Shown here piece by piece: positions 52,381-61,138 of a DNA stretch of 64,000 nt. This DNA is from JAEKLB01 sp050249235 (lineage in GTDB: Bacteria > Actinomycetota > Acidimicrobiia > Acidimicrobiales > CADCSY01). The notes beneath the pieces were generated by a model. That model was not told the origin of the DNA and did no database searches. It was given only the letters and a program-made list of their open reading frames with translations. Numbering within the stretch: the stretch's first letter is position 1; each line of letters begins with the position of its first letter. Location of the stretch: NCBI GenBank assembly GCA_050249235.1, contig JBFWQW010000003.1, positions 9,800 through 73,799 on the forward strand, written 5' to 3'. The translations under genes and the position numbers were made by a program.

Positions 52381-52388
52381 CGCCGACC

Positions 52389-52856
52389 GTGACCCTCCCG
52401 CCCCCGTCGACCCCGCCCCCGATGGTGGCCTACACCGACGGCGCCTGCTCGGGGAACCCGGGCCCGGGGGGCTGGGCCTGGGCCGTGCCCGAGGGCCCGT
52501 ACGCGTCGGGCGCCGCGGCGCGCACCACGAACCAGCGCATGGAGATCCACGCCGCCTACGAGGCCATGCGGTCGCTCGCCGGCCGGCTGGAGATCGTGAG
52601 CGACTCGACCTACGTCGTGCACTGCTTCCGCGACCGGTGGTGGGAGGGATGGCTGCGCCGGGGGTGGACCAACAGCGCCAAGAAGCCGGTGGCCAACCGC
52701 GACCTCTGGGAGCCGATGATCGGGCTCTACCGGGAGCGGGGCGACGTCACGTTCCGCTGGGTGAAGGGCCACTCCAACGACGCCATGAACGACCTCGTCG
52801 ACAAGCTCGCCGTCGAGGCCGCCCTCACCCAGTCGGGCCGCACCGGCACCCTCTGA
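52389..52856 (+). CDS. rnhA: Ribonuclease HI
   Basis: This is a 155-residue RNase HI that cleaves the RNA strand of RNA-DNA hybrids. All four catalytic carboxylates are visible: Asp in AYTDGACSGNPGPGGW, Glu in NQRMEIHAAYEA, Asp in IVSDSTYVV and Asp in NDLVDKLA. The His-containing loop WVKGHSNDAMN is present, as is the basic protrusion WWEGWLRRGWTNS. GTG 52389 gives a short Pro-rich leader; ATG 52422 begins at the catalytic strand and is the alternative. The leaderless -10 element favours GTG 52389. Confidence 0.95.
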   Translation: MTLPPPSTPPPMVAYTDGACSGNPGPGGWAWAVPEGPYASGAAARTTNQRMEIHAAYEAMRSLAGRLEIVSDSTYVVHCFRDRWWEGWLRRGWTNSAKKPVANRDLWEPMIGLYRERGDVTFRWVKGHSNDAMNDLVDKLAVEAALTQSGRTGTL

Positions 52857-53167
52857 TCCCCGCCCGGCCGGTCCTGGGCGACCTTGGTCTCGAGAGCCCG
52901 TGCGACGGCGAGGACGAACGCGTCGGTCTCCTCTTCACGATCGACGCGGCTGGCGGGCGGTGGCGCTTCGAGCGGGTCCAGACGATCCCGGCCGACGAGC
53001 ACGGCTGCCTCTGATAGCGGGCCCGGGGGGCCGGTCCCGCCTTCGAGGGGGGCTGCTGATGGCGGCGTTGATGCCGTAGCAGCCGTCCCCGGTAGAAGGT
53101 CAGGCGGTGCCGCGTAAAGAGGGTGCCGGGGCCGCCTGAACATCGACGCGACGCCGAGCCGGCCGCG
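52857..53167. other. Intergenic region with a possible gene remnant
   Basis: About 310 bases without an intact gene. A plus-strand frame ending at TGA 53014 reads ESPCDGEDERVGLLFTIDAA and then GRWRFERVQTIPADEHGCL, with convincing codon use but no start codon. It may be the C-terminal scrap of a lost gene. Further on, TCAGGCGG (about 53099) and CCGCCTGA (about 53133) form an inverted repeat around a purine-rich stretch. No promoter-like hexamer was recognised. Confidence 0.35.
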
Positions 53168-54073
53168 TCAGGCGGGCCGGTCGAGGAGGTGGCGCAGGGC
53201 GCCCTCCAGCTCGGGGTGGCGGAACTCGTAGCCGGAGGCGAGGAGGCGGGCGGGCTGGAGCCGGGCGCTGTCGCCGAGCAGGGAGGTGGCCAGCTCGCGA
53301 CCGAGCAGCACGGCCGGCCCGAGCAGGGGGATGGGGAGGACGGCAGGGCGGTGGAGGACCCGGGCCAGGGTCTTCGTGAACTCGGCGTTGGTGACCGGGT
53401 TGGGCGACACCAGGTTGACGGGCCCGTGCACGTCGGCGGTGAGGAGGTGGCGGATGGCGCCGACCTCGTCGTCGATCGAGATCCAGGGCCACCACTGGTG
53501 GCCGCCGCCGATGGGGCCGCCGAGGCCGAGGCGGAACAGCGGGAGCATCCGGGCCAGCGCGCCGCCGGTGGGGGACTGCACGATGCCGGTGCGCAGGAAG
53601 GCAGTGCGGATGCCGGCGTCGACGGCCGGTCGGGCGGCGGCCTCCCAGGCCCGGGCGACCTGGGCGTCGAAGCCCTCGCCCCGGCTCGGGCTGTCCTCGG
53701 TGAGGACCTCGTCGCCGCCGTCGCCGTAGATGCCGATGGCCGAGCCGGACAGGAGCACGGCCGGCTTCGGGTCGAGGTCGGCCAGGGCCTCGGTGAGGAC
53801 GGCGGTGCCCCTGGTGCGGCTCTCCATGATCCGGCGCTTCTGGGCGGCGGTCCACCGCCTGTCGCCGATGCCCTCGCCGGCCAGGTGCACGGCGGCGTCG
53901 ATGCCGGCCAGGCCGGCGGCGTCGATGGTGCCCGCCGCGGGGTCCCAGCGGAGCTCGTCCGGCCCGACCGGCTCGCGGCGCACGAGCGGGCGGACCCGGT
54001 GGCCGGCGGCCCGCAGCTCGGCGACGAGCGCCGTCCCGATCATCCCGCTCGACCCCGTGACGGCGACATCCAT
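53168..54073 (-). CDS. TIGR01777-family epimerase-like SDR
   Basis: This is a 301-residue protein of the TIGR01777 (SDR39U1) group of extended SDRs. The Rossmann start VAVTGSSGMIGTALVAEL binds NADP. AAVHLAGEGIGDRRWTAAQKRRIMESRTRGT is the family hallmark, SGSAIGIYGDGGDEVLTEDS carries the Ser/Tyr region, and HQWWPWISIDDEVGAIRHLL is also diagnostic. The reaction is unknown. ATG 54073 is used because the frame upstream would overlap the divergent argS. The starts lie 40 bases apart. Confidence 0.88.
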   Translation of the reverse strand: MDVAVTGSSGMIGTALVAELRAAGHRVRPLVRREPVGPDELRWDPAAGTIDAAGLAGIDAAVHLAGEGIGDRRWTAAQKRRIMESRTRGTAVLTEALADLDPKPAVLLSGSAIGIYGDGGDEVLTEDSPSRGEGFDAQVARAWEAAARPAVDAGIRTAFLRTGIVQSPTGGALARMLPLFRLGLGGPIGGGHQWWPWISIDDEVGAIRHLLTADVHGPVNLVSPNPVTNAEFTKTLARVLHRPAVLPIPLLGPAVLLGRELATSLLGDSARLQPARLLASGYEFRHPELEGALRHLLDRPA

Positions 54074-54113
54074 GTGGGGAGTCTGCGGTGTCGCCTGCGA
54101 CAATGCGAGACCC

Positions 54114-55862
54114 ATGCCGCAGACACTCCTCGTCGAGCTCGCCGACCGGATCGCCGCCGCCGCCCGCCGGGCCTTCGGCGACGGCGTGGCGCTCCCCGCC
54201 GCGCTCGTCCTCCCCGCCCGGGACGCCCGCCACGGCGACTACTCCTCGCCGGTCGCCATGAGCCTGGCCAAGTCCCTCGGCCAGGCGCCGGTGGCGGTGG
54301 CCGAGCGGCTGGTCGCCGCCCTGCAGGTCGACGACCTCTGCGACCGGCCCGAGGTGGTGGCACCCGGCTTCGTGAACCTGCGGCTCCGGGACGGCTGGCT
54401 GGCGACGCGGGTCTCGGCCGGCGGGCTGGTCGTCGTCCCCGACCAACGGCACCAGCGGGTGGTCGTCGACTACTCGGGCATCAACGTCGCCCGGCGCATG
54501 CACGTCGGCCATCTGCGCTCGACGATCATCGGCGACGGCCTCGCCAACGTGCTGGCCGCGCTCGGCCACCACGTGGACCGCCTCAACCACCTGGGCGACT
54601 GGGGCGCCCAGTTCGGGAAGCTCCTCGCCCACCTGGAGGACGTGCGGTCGGGGTCCGAGCGGCCGTCGGGCGACCTCGCCATCGCCGACGTCGAGGCCTT
54701 CTATCGCGAGGCCAACCGGCGGGACGAGGAGGACGAGGCGTTCCACGACCGGGCCCGCCGCAAGGTCGTCGAGCTCCAGGCCGGCGAGCCGGGGGCCCGG
54801 GCGGCGTGGGCCGAGCTGGTCGACCTCACGAAGCGGTCGAACCAGGAGGTGTTCGAGCTGCTCGCCATCCGCGACCTGGTCGACCGGGGCGAGTCCTTCT
54901 ACCAGCCCTTCCTCGACGAGGTCGTGGCCGACCTGGCCGACCGCGGCCTCCTGGTCGAGGACCAGGGTGCCAAGGTGGTCTTCGTCGACGGCTTCACCAA
55001 CCGGGAGGGCGACCCCCTCCCGCTCATCGTCCAGAACCGCCACGGCGGCTACGGGTACGCCGTCACCGATCTCGCCGCCCTGCGCCACCGCCTCACGGCG
55101 ATGGGCGCCGACCGCGTCGTCTACGTCGTCGACGCCGGCCAGAGCCAGCACCTGGCCATGGTGTTCGCGGTGGCCCGGGTGGCCGGCTGGGTGACCGACG
55201 ACCACGAGGTCGTCCACGTCGGGTTCGGCCTGGTGCTCGGCGAGGACGGGAAGCGGCTGCGGACCCGGTCGGGCGAGAACGTGCGCCTCGACGAGCTGCT
55301 CACCGAGGCGGTGGAGCGGTCGCGCGCCTTCGTCGTGGCCCGGGCCGAGGAGCGGGGCGAGGCCCCACCCGACGACCTCGACCACGTGGCCCGGGTGATC
55401 GGCGTGGGCGCGGTGAAGTACGCCGACCTGAGCCAGAACCGCCAGAGCAACTACGTGTTCTCGTTCGAGCGGATGCTCAGCCTGAAGGGCAACACCGCGC
55501 CCTACCTCCAGTACGCCTACGCCCGCATCCGGTCGATCCTCCGCAGCGACGGCGCCGCGGCGCCGACCGGGGACGGGCCCGGCGCGGTGGTGCTCGACGA
55601 CCCGGCCGAGCGAGACCTGGCCAAGGTGCTCGTCGGCACCGCCGACGTCGTGGCCCGGGTGGCCGAGGACTACGAGCCCAACCACCTGTGCGCCCACCTC
55701 TACGACGTGGCCCAGGTGTTCAGCCGCTTCTACGAGGCCTGCCCGGTGCTGAAGGCCCCCGAGCCGATCCGGTCATCACGCCTGGTGCTGTGCCGGGCCA
55801 CCGCCGACGTGCTCGAGGCCGGCCTCGCCCTCCTCGGCATCGAGGTCCTCGACCGGCTCTGA
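54114..55862 (+). CDS. argS: Arginyl-tRNA synthetase
   Basis: This is a 582-residue class Ia arginyl-tRNA synthetase. The N-terminal Add-1 domain (about 1-110) recognises the tRNA D-loop. The HIGH motif appears as HVGHLRST (about 131), within YSGINVARRMHVGH where most homologs read SPNIAKPMHVGH. The KMSK region is GEDGKRLRTRSGE, which keeps the xTRSG form common in ArgS. The DALR anticodon domain ends the protein (YLQYAYARIRSIL, NHLCAHLYDVAQVFSRFY, RLVLCRATADVLEAGLALLGI). ATG 54114 is used. It is divergent from the TIGR01777 gene. Confidence 0.97.
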   Translation: MPQTLLVELADRIAAAARRAFGDGVALPAALVLPARDARHGDYSSPVAMSLAKSLGQAPVAVAERLVAALQVDDLCDRPEVVAPGFVNLRLRDGWLATRVSAGGLVVVPDQRHQRVVVDYSGINVARRMHVGHLRSTIIGDGLANVLAALGHHVDRLNHLGDWGAQFGKLLAHLEDVRSGSERPSGDLAIADVEAFYREANRRDEEDEAFHDRARRKVVELQAGEPGARAAWAELVDLTKRSNQEVFELLAIRDLVDRGESFYQPFLDEVVADLADRGLLVEDQGAKVVFVDGFTNREGDPLPLIVQNRHGGYGYAVTDLAALRHRLTAMGADRVVYVVDAGQSQHLAMVFAVARVAGWVTDDHEVVHVGFGLVLGEDGKRLRTRSGENVRLDELLTEAVERSRAFVVARAEERGEAPPDDLDHVARVIGVGAVKYADLSQNRQSNYVFSFERMLSLKGNTAPYLQYAYARIRSILRSDGAAAPTGDGPGAVVLDDPAERDLAKVLVGTADVVARVAEDYEPNHLCAHLYDVAQVFSRFYEACPVLKAPEPIRSSRLVLCRATADVLEAGLALLGIEVLDRL

Positions 55863-55917
55863 CCCGACCGCCCCCTGCCGGCACGCGCCGGCTGCGGAGT
55901 CGGCCGGACCCGTCGCC

Positions 55918-55923
55918 TACGCT
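55918..55923 (+). promoter_or_regulatory. -10 element TACGCT, leaderless arrangement
   Basis: TACGCT ends 8 nt before GTG 55932 of the first trkA gene. Confidence 0.45.
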
Positions 55924-55931
55924 CGCCCGCC

Positions 55932-56597
55932 GTGCACGTCGTCGTCGTCGGCTGTGGTCGTGTGGGATCGTCGCTGGCCCGCCGCCTGACGTCCGAGTCC
56001 CACACGGTCTCGATCATCGACAAGCGGGCCCAGGCCTTCGACCGGTTCCTGTCGGACTGGCCTGGCACGAAGATCGTGGGCTACGGCTTCGACCGCGACC
56101 GCCTGGCCGAGGCCGGCATCGAGAAGGCCGACGCCCTGGCCGCGGTGACGAGCGGCGACAACTCGAACATCATCGTGGCCCGGATCGCCAAGGAGACCTA
56201 CCAGGTCGCCAACGTGATGGCCCGCATCTACGACCCCCGGCGGGCCACGGTCTACGAGCGACTCGGCATCGCCACCGTGGCCACCGTCGAGTGGACCGCC
56301 GACCAGGCCATGCGCCGGATCGCTCCCGACGTCACCCGGGCCGAGTGGGTGCACCGCACCGCCGGTGTCGCGGTCGTCGAGCGCCGGCTGCCGGTGGCGC
56401 GGGTGGGCCGGCCGCTCGGGGCGATCGAGCAGGAGGGCCGGTGGCGCCTGGTCGGCCTGACCCGCCTGGGCAAAGCCTCGGTCCCGTCGCCGGGCACGAT
56501 CGGCCAGGAGGACGACGTCCTGCTGCTGGCCGTCGGTGGCGACCAGCTCGACGAGCTCGACACGTTCCTCGCGAGCACGACGGAAGGCGGCCACTGA
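55932..56597 (+). CDS. trkA: TrkA-type potassium channel regulator (1)
   Basis: This is a 221-residue cytoplasmic RCK protein. The TrkA-N Rossmann domain starts VVVVGCGRVGSSLARRL and has the acidic IIDKR after strand 2 for NAD(H) binding. It is followed by ALAAVTSGDNSNIIVARIAK and a TrkA-C domain from about 140 (VERRLPVARVGRPL). It gates potassium uptake by nucleotide binding. It overlaps trkA (2) by one base (TGATG). The same paired layout is the ceoB/ceoC pair of mycobacteria, where an APC permease is also the neighbour. Confidence 0.94.
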   Translation: MHVVVVGCGRVGSSLARRLTSESHTVSIIDKRAQAFDRFLSDWPGTKIVGYGFDRDRLAEAGIEKADALAAVTSGDNSNIIVARIAKETYQVANVMARIYDPRRATVYERLGIATVATVEWTADQAMRRIAPDVTRAEWVHRTAGVAVVERRLPVARVGRPLGAIEQEGRWRLVGLTRLGKASVPSPGTIGQEDDVLLLAVGGDQLDELDTFLASTTEGGH

Positions 56598-57265
56598 TGC
56601 GGGTGGTGGTGGTCGGTGCCGGCAACGTCGGCACGAACATGGCGAGCGACCTGGCCCGCAACGGCCACGACGTGCTGCTCCTCGAGAAGGAGCGGGAGGT
56701 CGTCGCCCGGGTGTCCGCCGAGCCCTGGCTTGAAGGCGTCGAGGTGCGGGCGGCCGACGCTTGCGAGCTCGGCGCGCTGGCCGCGGCCAAGCTGGAGACG
56801 GCCGACGTCGTCGCCGCCGTCACCGGTGACGACGAGGACAACCTCGTCGTGTCGCTCCTGGCCAAGCAGGAGTTCGCCGTCCCGCGCGTGGTCGCCCGGG
56901 TGAACCACCCCAAGAACGACTGGCTCTTCAACGAGACCTGGGGCGTCGACGTCTCCGTCTCCACCCCGCAGCTCCTCACCGCCCTGGTCGAGGAGGCCGT
57001 CACCGTCGGGACGCTCGTGCGGCTCCTCCAGTTCGAGGGCGGCCGGGCCCGCCTCGAGGAGGTCCGCCTGGCCAACGCCTCCCCGGCCGTGGGCATGAAC
57101 CTCTCCCAGCTCCCCCTGCCCCGCTCCTGCTCGGTGGTGGCCATCATCCGCGACGAGCACGTGATCGTCCCCCGGGGCGACACCACCCTCGAGGCCGGCG
57201 ACGAGGTCCTCGTCCTCGTCACGGCCGACGACGACGCCGAGCTCCAGGCCGCCTTCATCGGCTGA
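56597..57265 (+). CDS. trkA: TrkA-type potassium channel regulator (2)
   Basis: This is a 222-residue second RCK protein, translationally coupled to the first. TrkA-N reads VVVVGAGNVGTNMASDLARNG with LLEKERE after strand 2; VVAAVTGDDEDNLVVSLLAKQ and ARVNHPKNDWLFNETWGVDVSVS follow. TrkA-C has MNLSQLPLPRSCSVVAIIRD. The two subunits probably form a hetero-oligomeric ring. No TrkH/KtrB channel is in the window, so the partner may be the KimA-like transporter facing it or a distant TrkH. Repeat family A begins 28 bases after the stop. Confidence 0.94.
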   Translation: MRVVVVGAGNVGTNMASDLARNGHDVLLLEKEREVVARVSAEPWLEGVEVRAADACELGALAAAKLETADVVAAVTGDDEDNLVVSLLAKQEFAVPRVVARVNHPKNDWLFNETWGVDVSVSTPQLLTALVEEAVTVGTLVRLLQFEGGRARLEEVRLANASPAVGMNLSQLPLPRSCSVVAIIRDEHVIVPRGDTTLEAGDEVLVLVTADDDAELQAAFIG

Positions 57266-57292
57266 CCGGGTCCCAACATCAGCACCGCTGGC

Positions 57293-57700
57293 GACGCTGC
57301 GGAGCGCCAGCGAAGCGAGCGTCCCCGGACCGTACGGCTGCGTGCACGCAAAGCTGCGCATCAACCTGGTGACGCTGCGGAGGCGCCAGCCGGAGCGAGC
57401 CTCCCCGGACCGTACGGCTGCGTGCACGCCCAGCTGCGCAGGCGCGCCCCCTGGGCGAGCCGGAGCTGCGCATCAACACAGCGACGCTGCGGAGCGCCAG
57501 CGGAGCGAGCCTCCCCGGACCGTACGGCTGCGTGCACGCCCAGCTGCGAAGGCGAGCCCCCTGGGCGAGCCGGAGCTGCGCATCAAGTTGGTGACGCTGC
57601 GGAGCGCCAGCGAAGCGAGCCTCCCCGGACCGTACGGCTGCGTGCACGCCCAGCTGCGCAGGCGAGCCCCCTGGGCGAGCCGGAGCTGCGCCTACAACAA
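57293..57700. repeat. Tandem repeat family A, second locus
   Basis: Units start at 57293 (78 bp, short), 57371 (112 bp), 57483 (110 bp) and 57593 (about 108 bp). Each contains GGACCGTACGGCTGCGTGCA and GCGTGCACGC, at 57332, 57412, 57522 and 57632. A 29-bp core and flanking GGCGCCAGCCGGAGC and GGAGCTGCGCATCA segments match the array at 9065-9376 read on the other strand. The array sits between convergent gene ends and runs into the stop of the KimA-like gene. The short first unit has lost about 30 bases from its right half. Confidence 0.92.
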
Positions 57701-59932
57701 CGTGTAGGAGGGGTTGACCAGGACGAGCTGGTCGCCGTCGCGGCGGCCGACCCCTTCGATCACGATGGCTCGGCCGGGTTCGATCCCGAGGATGCGGCGG
57801 CGGCCGTTGAAGACGGCGAGCACGGTTCCCGAGCCGTCGCTGACGGTGACCTCGAGCGAGGGGCTCCCCGCCCTGGGCACGACCCGGCTGGCGGTGACCT
57901 CGCCGGCGACGCGGACCGGCACGCGGGCCGGGGCGGTCGTGATCGCCGTCTGGCCGTGGGCACCGGCCTCGAAGCGGTTGGTGAGCCGGGCCCGCTCGAG
58001 CTCGTCGATCGAGGCGTGCAGCCCCGGCTTGGGGGCCGAGCCGCCCGTCGGCGGGGCCGTCACCGGCGGGTGGTCGGGCTTGGCGGTCGGATCGGTGACA
58101 TGGAAGGGCACGGACGTCACGACGGTGTTCGGCCGGTCGAGCAGGGCCAGCTTCAGCCCGAGCGCGCTCTGGCCGTGCAGGAGGTTGGCGACGCTCGTGA
58201 CGCCGACCACGAACTCGGGGATGATGACCGTGATGCGGTCGGTGGCCCAGCGCCGGTCGAGCGACTCGAGGTAGGCCTCGACCGGCTCGGTCAGCTCCCG
58301 GTAGGGGGAGTCGATGATGTCGAGCGGCACTTCGAAGCCGAGGTCCTCCCACTCCTTCTGGATCTTGGTGTGGTCGGACCCGTCGGCGACGTGCAGGGCG
58401 GTGAGGTGGTCGGGGCGCAGGGAGCTGGCGTAGTTGATGGCCTCGACGACGCCCCGGTGGACCCGGCTGACGAGGACCACGAACGTGTGCCGCCCGGGCG
58501 GGAGGGGGAGCGCCTCCATGTCGAGGGCGAGGACCGTGTCCATGCGCTCGTAGTGGCGGCGGATCGAGCGGAAGGTCCAGATGACGGCGGGCACGACCAC
58601 GATCGGCAGGTAGGCGCCCTGCCTGAACTTGGTGACGGCGATGACCATCGCCACGCCGAACGTGGCCAGCGCGCCCAGCCCGCTGATGAGTGACCGCCCC
58701 CGGTGCCCGCGCTTTCGGAGCAACGAGAACATGCCGGCCTGGCTGATCGTGAACGACGTGAACACACCGATGGCGTAGAGCGGGATGAGGGCGCTGGTGA
58801 TCCCGCCGAAGGCGACGAGGAGGACCGAGGCGGCGACGCCGAGGAAGACGACGCCGTTGGAGAACACCAGCCGGTCGCCCCGGTTCGCGAACTGCTTCGG
58901 GAGGTAGCCGTCGCTGGCGATGATCGACGACAGCCGGGGGAAGTCGGCGTAGGCGGTGTTCGCCGCGAGGACGAGGATCCCGACGGTGGCGAGCTGGAGG
59001 ACCCAGTACATGACGCCGCCGCCGAACACGACGTGGCCCATCTGCGAGAGCACCGTCTCGTCGTGGCTCGGGTACGGCTGCAGGTGGTGGGCCAGCACCG
59101 CCGTCCCGAAGAAGAGCGTCCCGAGGATGGCGCCCATCATCACGAGCGTGGTGGCTGCGTTCTTCGACGCCGGCTCCTGGAAGGCGGGCACCCCGTCGGA
59201 GATGGCCTCGACCCCCGTCAAGGCGACGGCGCCGGACGAGAAGCCCCGCAGGAGCACGAACAGGCTGAGCGTCCCACCCGCCTGGGCGATGTCCTCGGCG
59301 TGCTCGGGATCGAAGACCACGGGGTCGATGTCGCCGAACAGCGACCGGGCGAGGCCGATCAGCAGCATCGCCGAGAGCGTGACGATGTAGAGGTAGGTGG
59401 GGAAGGCGAAGATCTTCCCCGACTCCTTCACGCCCCGGAGGTTCGCGAGCGTCACGAGGGCCACGAAGCCCAGGCACAGCAGGACCCGCTGGTCGGCCAG
59501 GCCGCGGAGGCTCGGGATCGAGATGACCGCGGCCACGCCCGACGAGATCGAGACGGCGACGGTGAGGATGTAGTCCACGAGCAGGGAGGCGCCCGCGGTG
59601 AGCGACGGCAGCTCGCCGAGGTTCTCCTTGCTCACGATGTAGGAGCCGCCGCCGTTCGGGTAGGCGAAGATCGTCTGCCGGTACGAGAAGATGACGATGA
59701 CCAGCAGCGCGGCCACCGCCATCGAGATCGGCACCATCTTCGAGAGCCCGAGCGCCAGGCTCGAGCCACCGACGGCGGTGACGAAGAGGATCTCCTCGGT
59801 GGCGTAGGCCGTGGACGAGATGGCGTCGGAGGAGAACGTCGACAGCGCGATCCGCTTCGGCAGCCGCTGGTGGTCGAGCTCGGAGCTGGCCAGCGGGCGT
59901 CCGATCAGGACCCGCTTGGCGAAGGTCATCAC
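57692..59932 (-). CDS. KimA-like potassium transporter fused to an OB-fold
   Basis: This is a 746-residue APC-superfamily transporter closely resembling KimA, the high-affinity K+ importer. SSDAISSTAYATEEIL, SYRQTIFAYPNGGGSYIVSK and LLVDYILTVAVSISSG are shared KimA segments, then twelve membrane helices and a cytoplasmic domain (about 460-620) of the universal-stress type. In Bacillus that domain binds c-di-AMP. About 130 extra residues follow: a Pro/Gly linker, then an OB-fold (VTASRVVPRAGSPSLEVTVS ... IVIEGVGRRDGDQLVLVNPS). In mycobacteria an OB-fold gene sits separately near ceoBC and the permease, so this looks like a fusion. GTG 59932 is 6 nt after TAGGTT; ATG 59929 is next. Confidence 0.85.
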   Translation of the reverse strand: MMTFAKRVLIGRPLASSELDHQRLPKRIALSTFSSDAISSTAYATEEILFVTAVGGSSLALGLSKMVPISMAVAALLVIVIFSYRQTIFAYPNGGGSYIVSKENLGELPSLTAGASLLVDYILTVAVSISSGVAAVISIPSLRGLADQRVLLCLGFVALVTLANLRGVKESGKIFAFPTYLYIVTLSAMLLIGLARSLFGDIDPVVFDPEHAEDIAQAGGTLSLFVLLRGFSSGAVALTGVEAISDGVPAFQEPASKNAATTLVMMGAILGTLFFGTAVLAHHLQPYPSHDETVLSQMGHVVFGGGVMYWVLQLATVGILVLAANTAYADFPRLSSIIASDGYLPKQFANRGDRLVFSNGVVFLGVAASVLLVAFGGITSALIPLYAIGVFTSFTISQAGMFSLLRKRGHRGRSLISGLGALATFGVAMVIAVTKFRQGAYLPIVVVPAVIWTFRSIRRHYERMDTVLALDMEALPLPPGRHTFVVLVSRVHRGVVEAINYASSLRPDHLTALHVADGSDHTKIQKEWEDLGFEVPLDIIDSPYRELTEPVEAYLESLDRRWATDRITVIIPEFVVGVTSVANLLHGQSALGLKLALLDRPNTVVTSVPFHVTDPTAKPDHPPVTAPPTGGSAPKPGLHASIDELERARLTNRFEAGAHGQTAITTAPARVPVRVAGEVTASRVVPRAGSPSLEVTVSDGSGTVLAVFNGRRRILGIEPGRAIVIEGVGRRDGDQLVLVNPSYTLL

Positions 59933-59938
59933 GGCGAC

Positions 59939-59944
59939 AACCTA
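59939..59944 (-). promoter_or_regulatory. -10-like TAGGTT overlapping the thiH stop
   Basis: On the minus strand TAGGTT ends 6 nt before GTG 59932. Its first three bases are the TAG stop of thiH. Either the transporter has its own promoter here, or it is read from the thiG operon with a 9-base gap. Confidence 0.4.
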
Positions 59945-61138
59945 GAGCGCATGCACGCGCTGCCAGTCCTTCCAGACCGGGTCGTAACCGGCGGCTCGGA
60001 GCATGGCGGCCACCTCCGCCGGTGACCGTTCGTCGGCGATCGCGAACTGGGGCTCGGCGTCGCTCGGCGCCGCATAGCCACCGGGCTCGGTGTGGGAACC
60101 GGCCGACATGGTCGTGACGCCGAGGCGGAGAAGGCCGTCCCGCAGGGCCGGCGGCTCCCGGGTCGAGAGGGTGATGCCGACGTCGGGGAGGCAGAGTCGC
60201 AGGGCGCAGACGAGCTGGGCCAGCTCGGCGTCGCCCACCGGCTCGGCCGGCTCGTAGTCGCCGGCCGCCGGCTTGAGGCGGGGGAGGGCGACCGACACCT
60301 CCGACCGCCACCAGCGCTGCACCAGGGCCTGGGCGTGGGCACCGAGGGCGAGCGCCTCCGCCCGCCAGTCGCCGTGCAGGCCGAGGAGGGCGCCGATGCC
60401 GAGCCGGCGCATGCCGCCGGCGGCGCCCCGGTCGGGCGCGGCGAGCCGCCACTCGTAGTTGCGCTTCTTGCCCTTGCGGTGGACGTCGGCGTAGGTGCGG
60501 CGGTCGTAGGTCTCCTGGTAGACGACGAGCCCGTCGCACCCGGCCGCCACCAGGCGGCGGTAGGTGGCCTCGTCCCAGACCTGCACCTCGAGGCTGAGCT
60601 CGGGGACGATCGGGGCCAGTGCCTCGACGCAGGCGACGAGGTAGTCCTTCGAGACGAGGCGGGGGTGCTCGCCGGCGACGAGCAGCAGGTGGCGGAAGCC
60701 GGTCGCCACGAGGGCCTCGGCCTCGGCTCGGAGCTCGTCCGGCGAGAGGGTGCGGCGGGCGATGTCGTTGCCGGCGGAGAAGCCGCAGTAGGTGCAGGTG
60801 GAGACGCACTCGTTCGAGAGGTAGAGGGGGGCGAAGAGCCGCACGGCCCGGCCGAAGCGCCGGATCGTGAGCCGGTGGGCGGCCTGCGCCAGGTCCTCCA
60901 GCCGGTCTCCGGCGGCGTCGGAGAGCAGGACGGCGAGCTCGGCGAGGCCGGGCCGCTCGACCGAGAGGGCCCGCTCGACGTCGGACGCGGTGGCCCGCTC
61001 GGTCCGGGCCCGCAGCCCGGCCAGGTCGGTGCGGAGGAGGCGCTCGGCGGCCGAGCCGGGGGGCGGGCGGTCGGGGCGGGACTCGAGGGCGACGGGCCGG
61101 GCCGGCCCGTCGCGGTCGGCGTCGGCGGGCCCGCTCAC
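59942..61138 (-). CDS. thiH: 2-iminoacetate synthase ThiH
   Basis: This is a 398-residue radical-SAM tyrosine lyase that makes dehydroglycine for the thiazole ring of thiamine. The cluster motif is CVSTCTYCGF (CxxxCxxC, about 124-131). APLYLSNECVSTC before it and LSLEVQVWDEATYRRLVAAG and GLVVYQETYDRRTYADVH after it are typical ThiH. ThiH is oxygen-sensitive and consumes tyrosine; many actinobacteria use glycine oxidase ThiO instead. The N-terminal 80 residues are helical. GTG 61138 overlaps the thiG stop by four bases (GTGA), so the two are coupled and share the riboswitch. Confidence 0.94.
   Translation of the reverse strand: MSGPADADRDGPARPVALESRPDRPPPGSAAERLLRTDLAGLRARTERATASDVERALSVERPGLAELAVLLSDAAGDRLEDLAQAAHRLTIRRFGRAVRLFAPLYLSNECVSTCTYCGFSAGNDIARRTLSPDELRAEAEALVATGFRHLLLVAGEHPRLVSKDYLVACVEALAPIVPELSLEVQVWDEATYRRLVAAGCDGLVVYQETYDRRTYADVHRKGKKRNYEWRLAAPDRGAAGGMRRLGIGALLGLHGDWRAEALALGAHAQALVQRWWRSEVSVALPRLKPAAGDYEPAEPVGDAELAQLVCALRLCLPDVGITLSTREPPALRDGLLRLGVTTMSAGSHTEPGGYAAPSDAEPQFAIADERSPAEVAAMLRAAGYDPVWKDWQRVHAL

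Noticed and set aside
53730..54113. N-terminal extension of argS
   Set aside because: The upstream frame is antisense to the epimerase gene. ATG 54114 begins at the normal ArgS N-terminus.
57293..57700. CRISPR array
   Set aside because: Units are tandem and nearly identical over about 110 bp with no unique spacers, and no cas gene is present.
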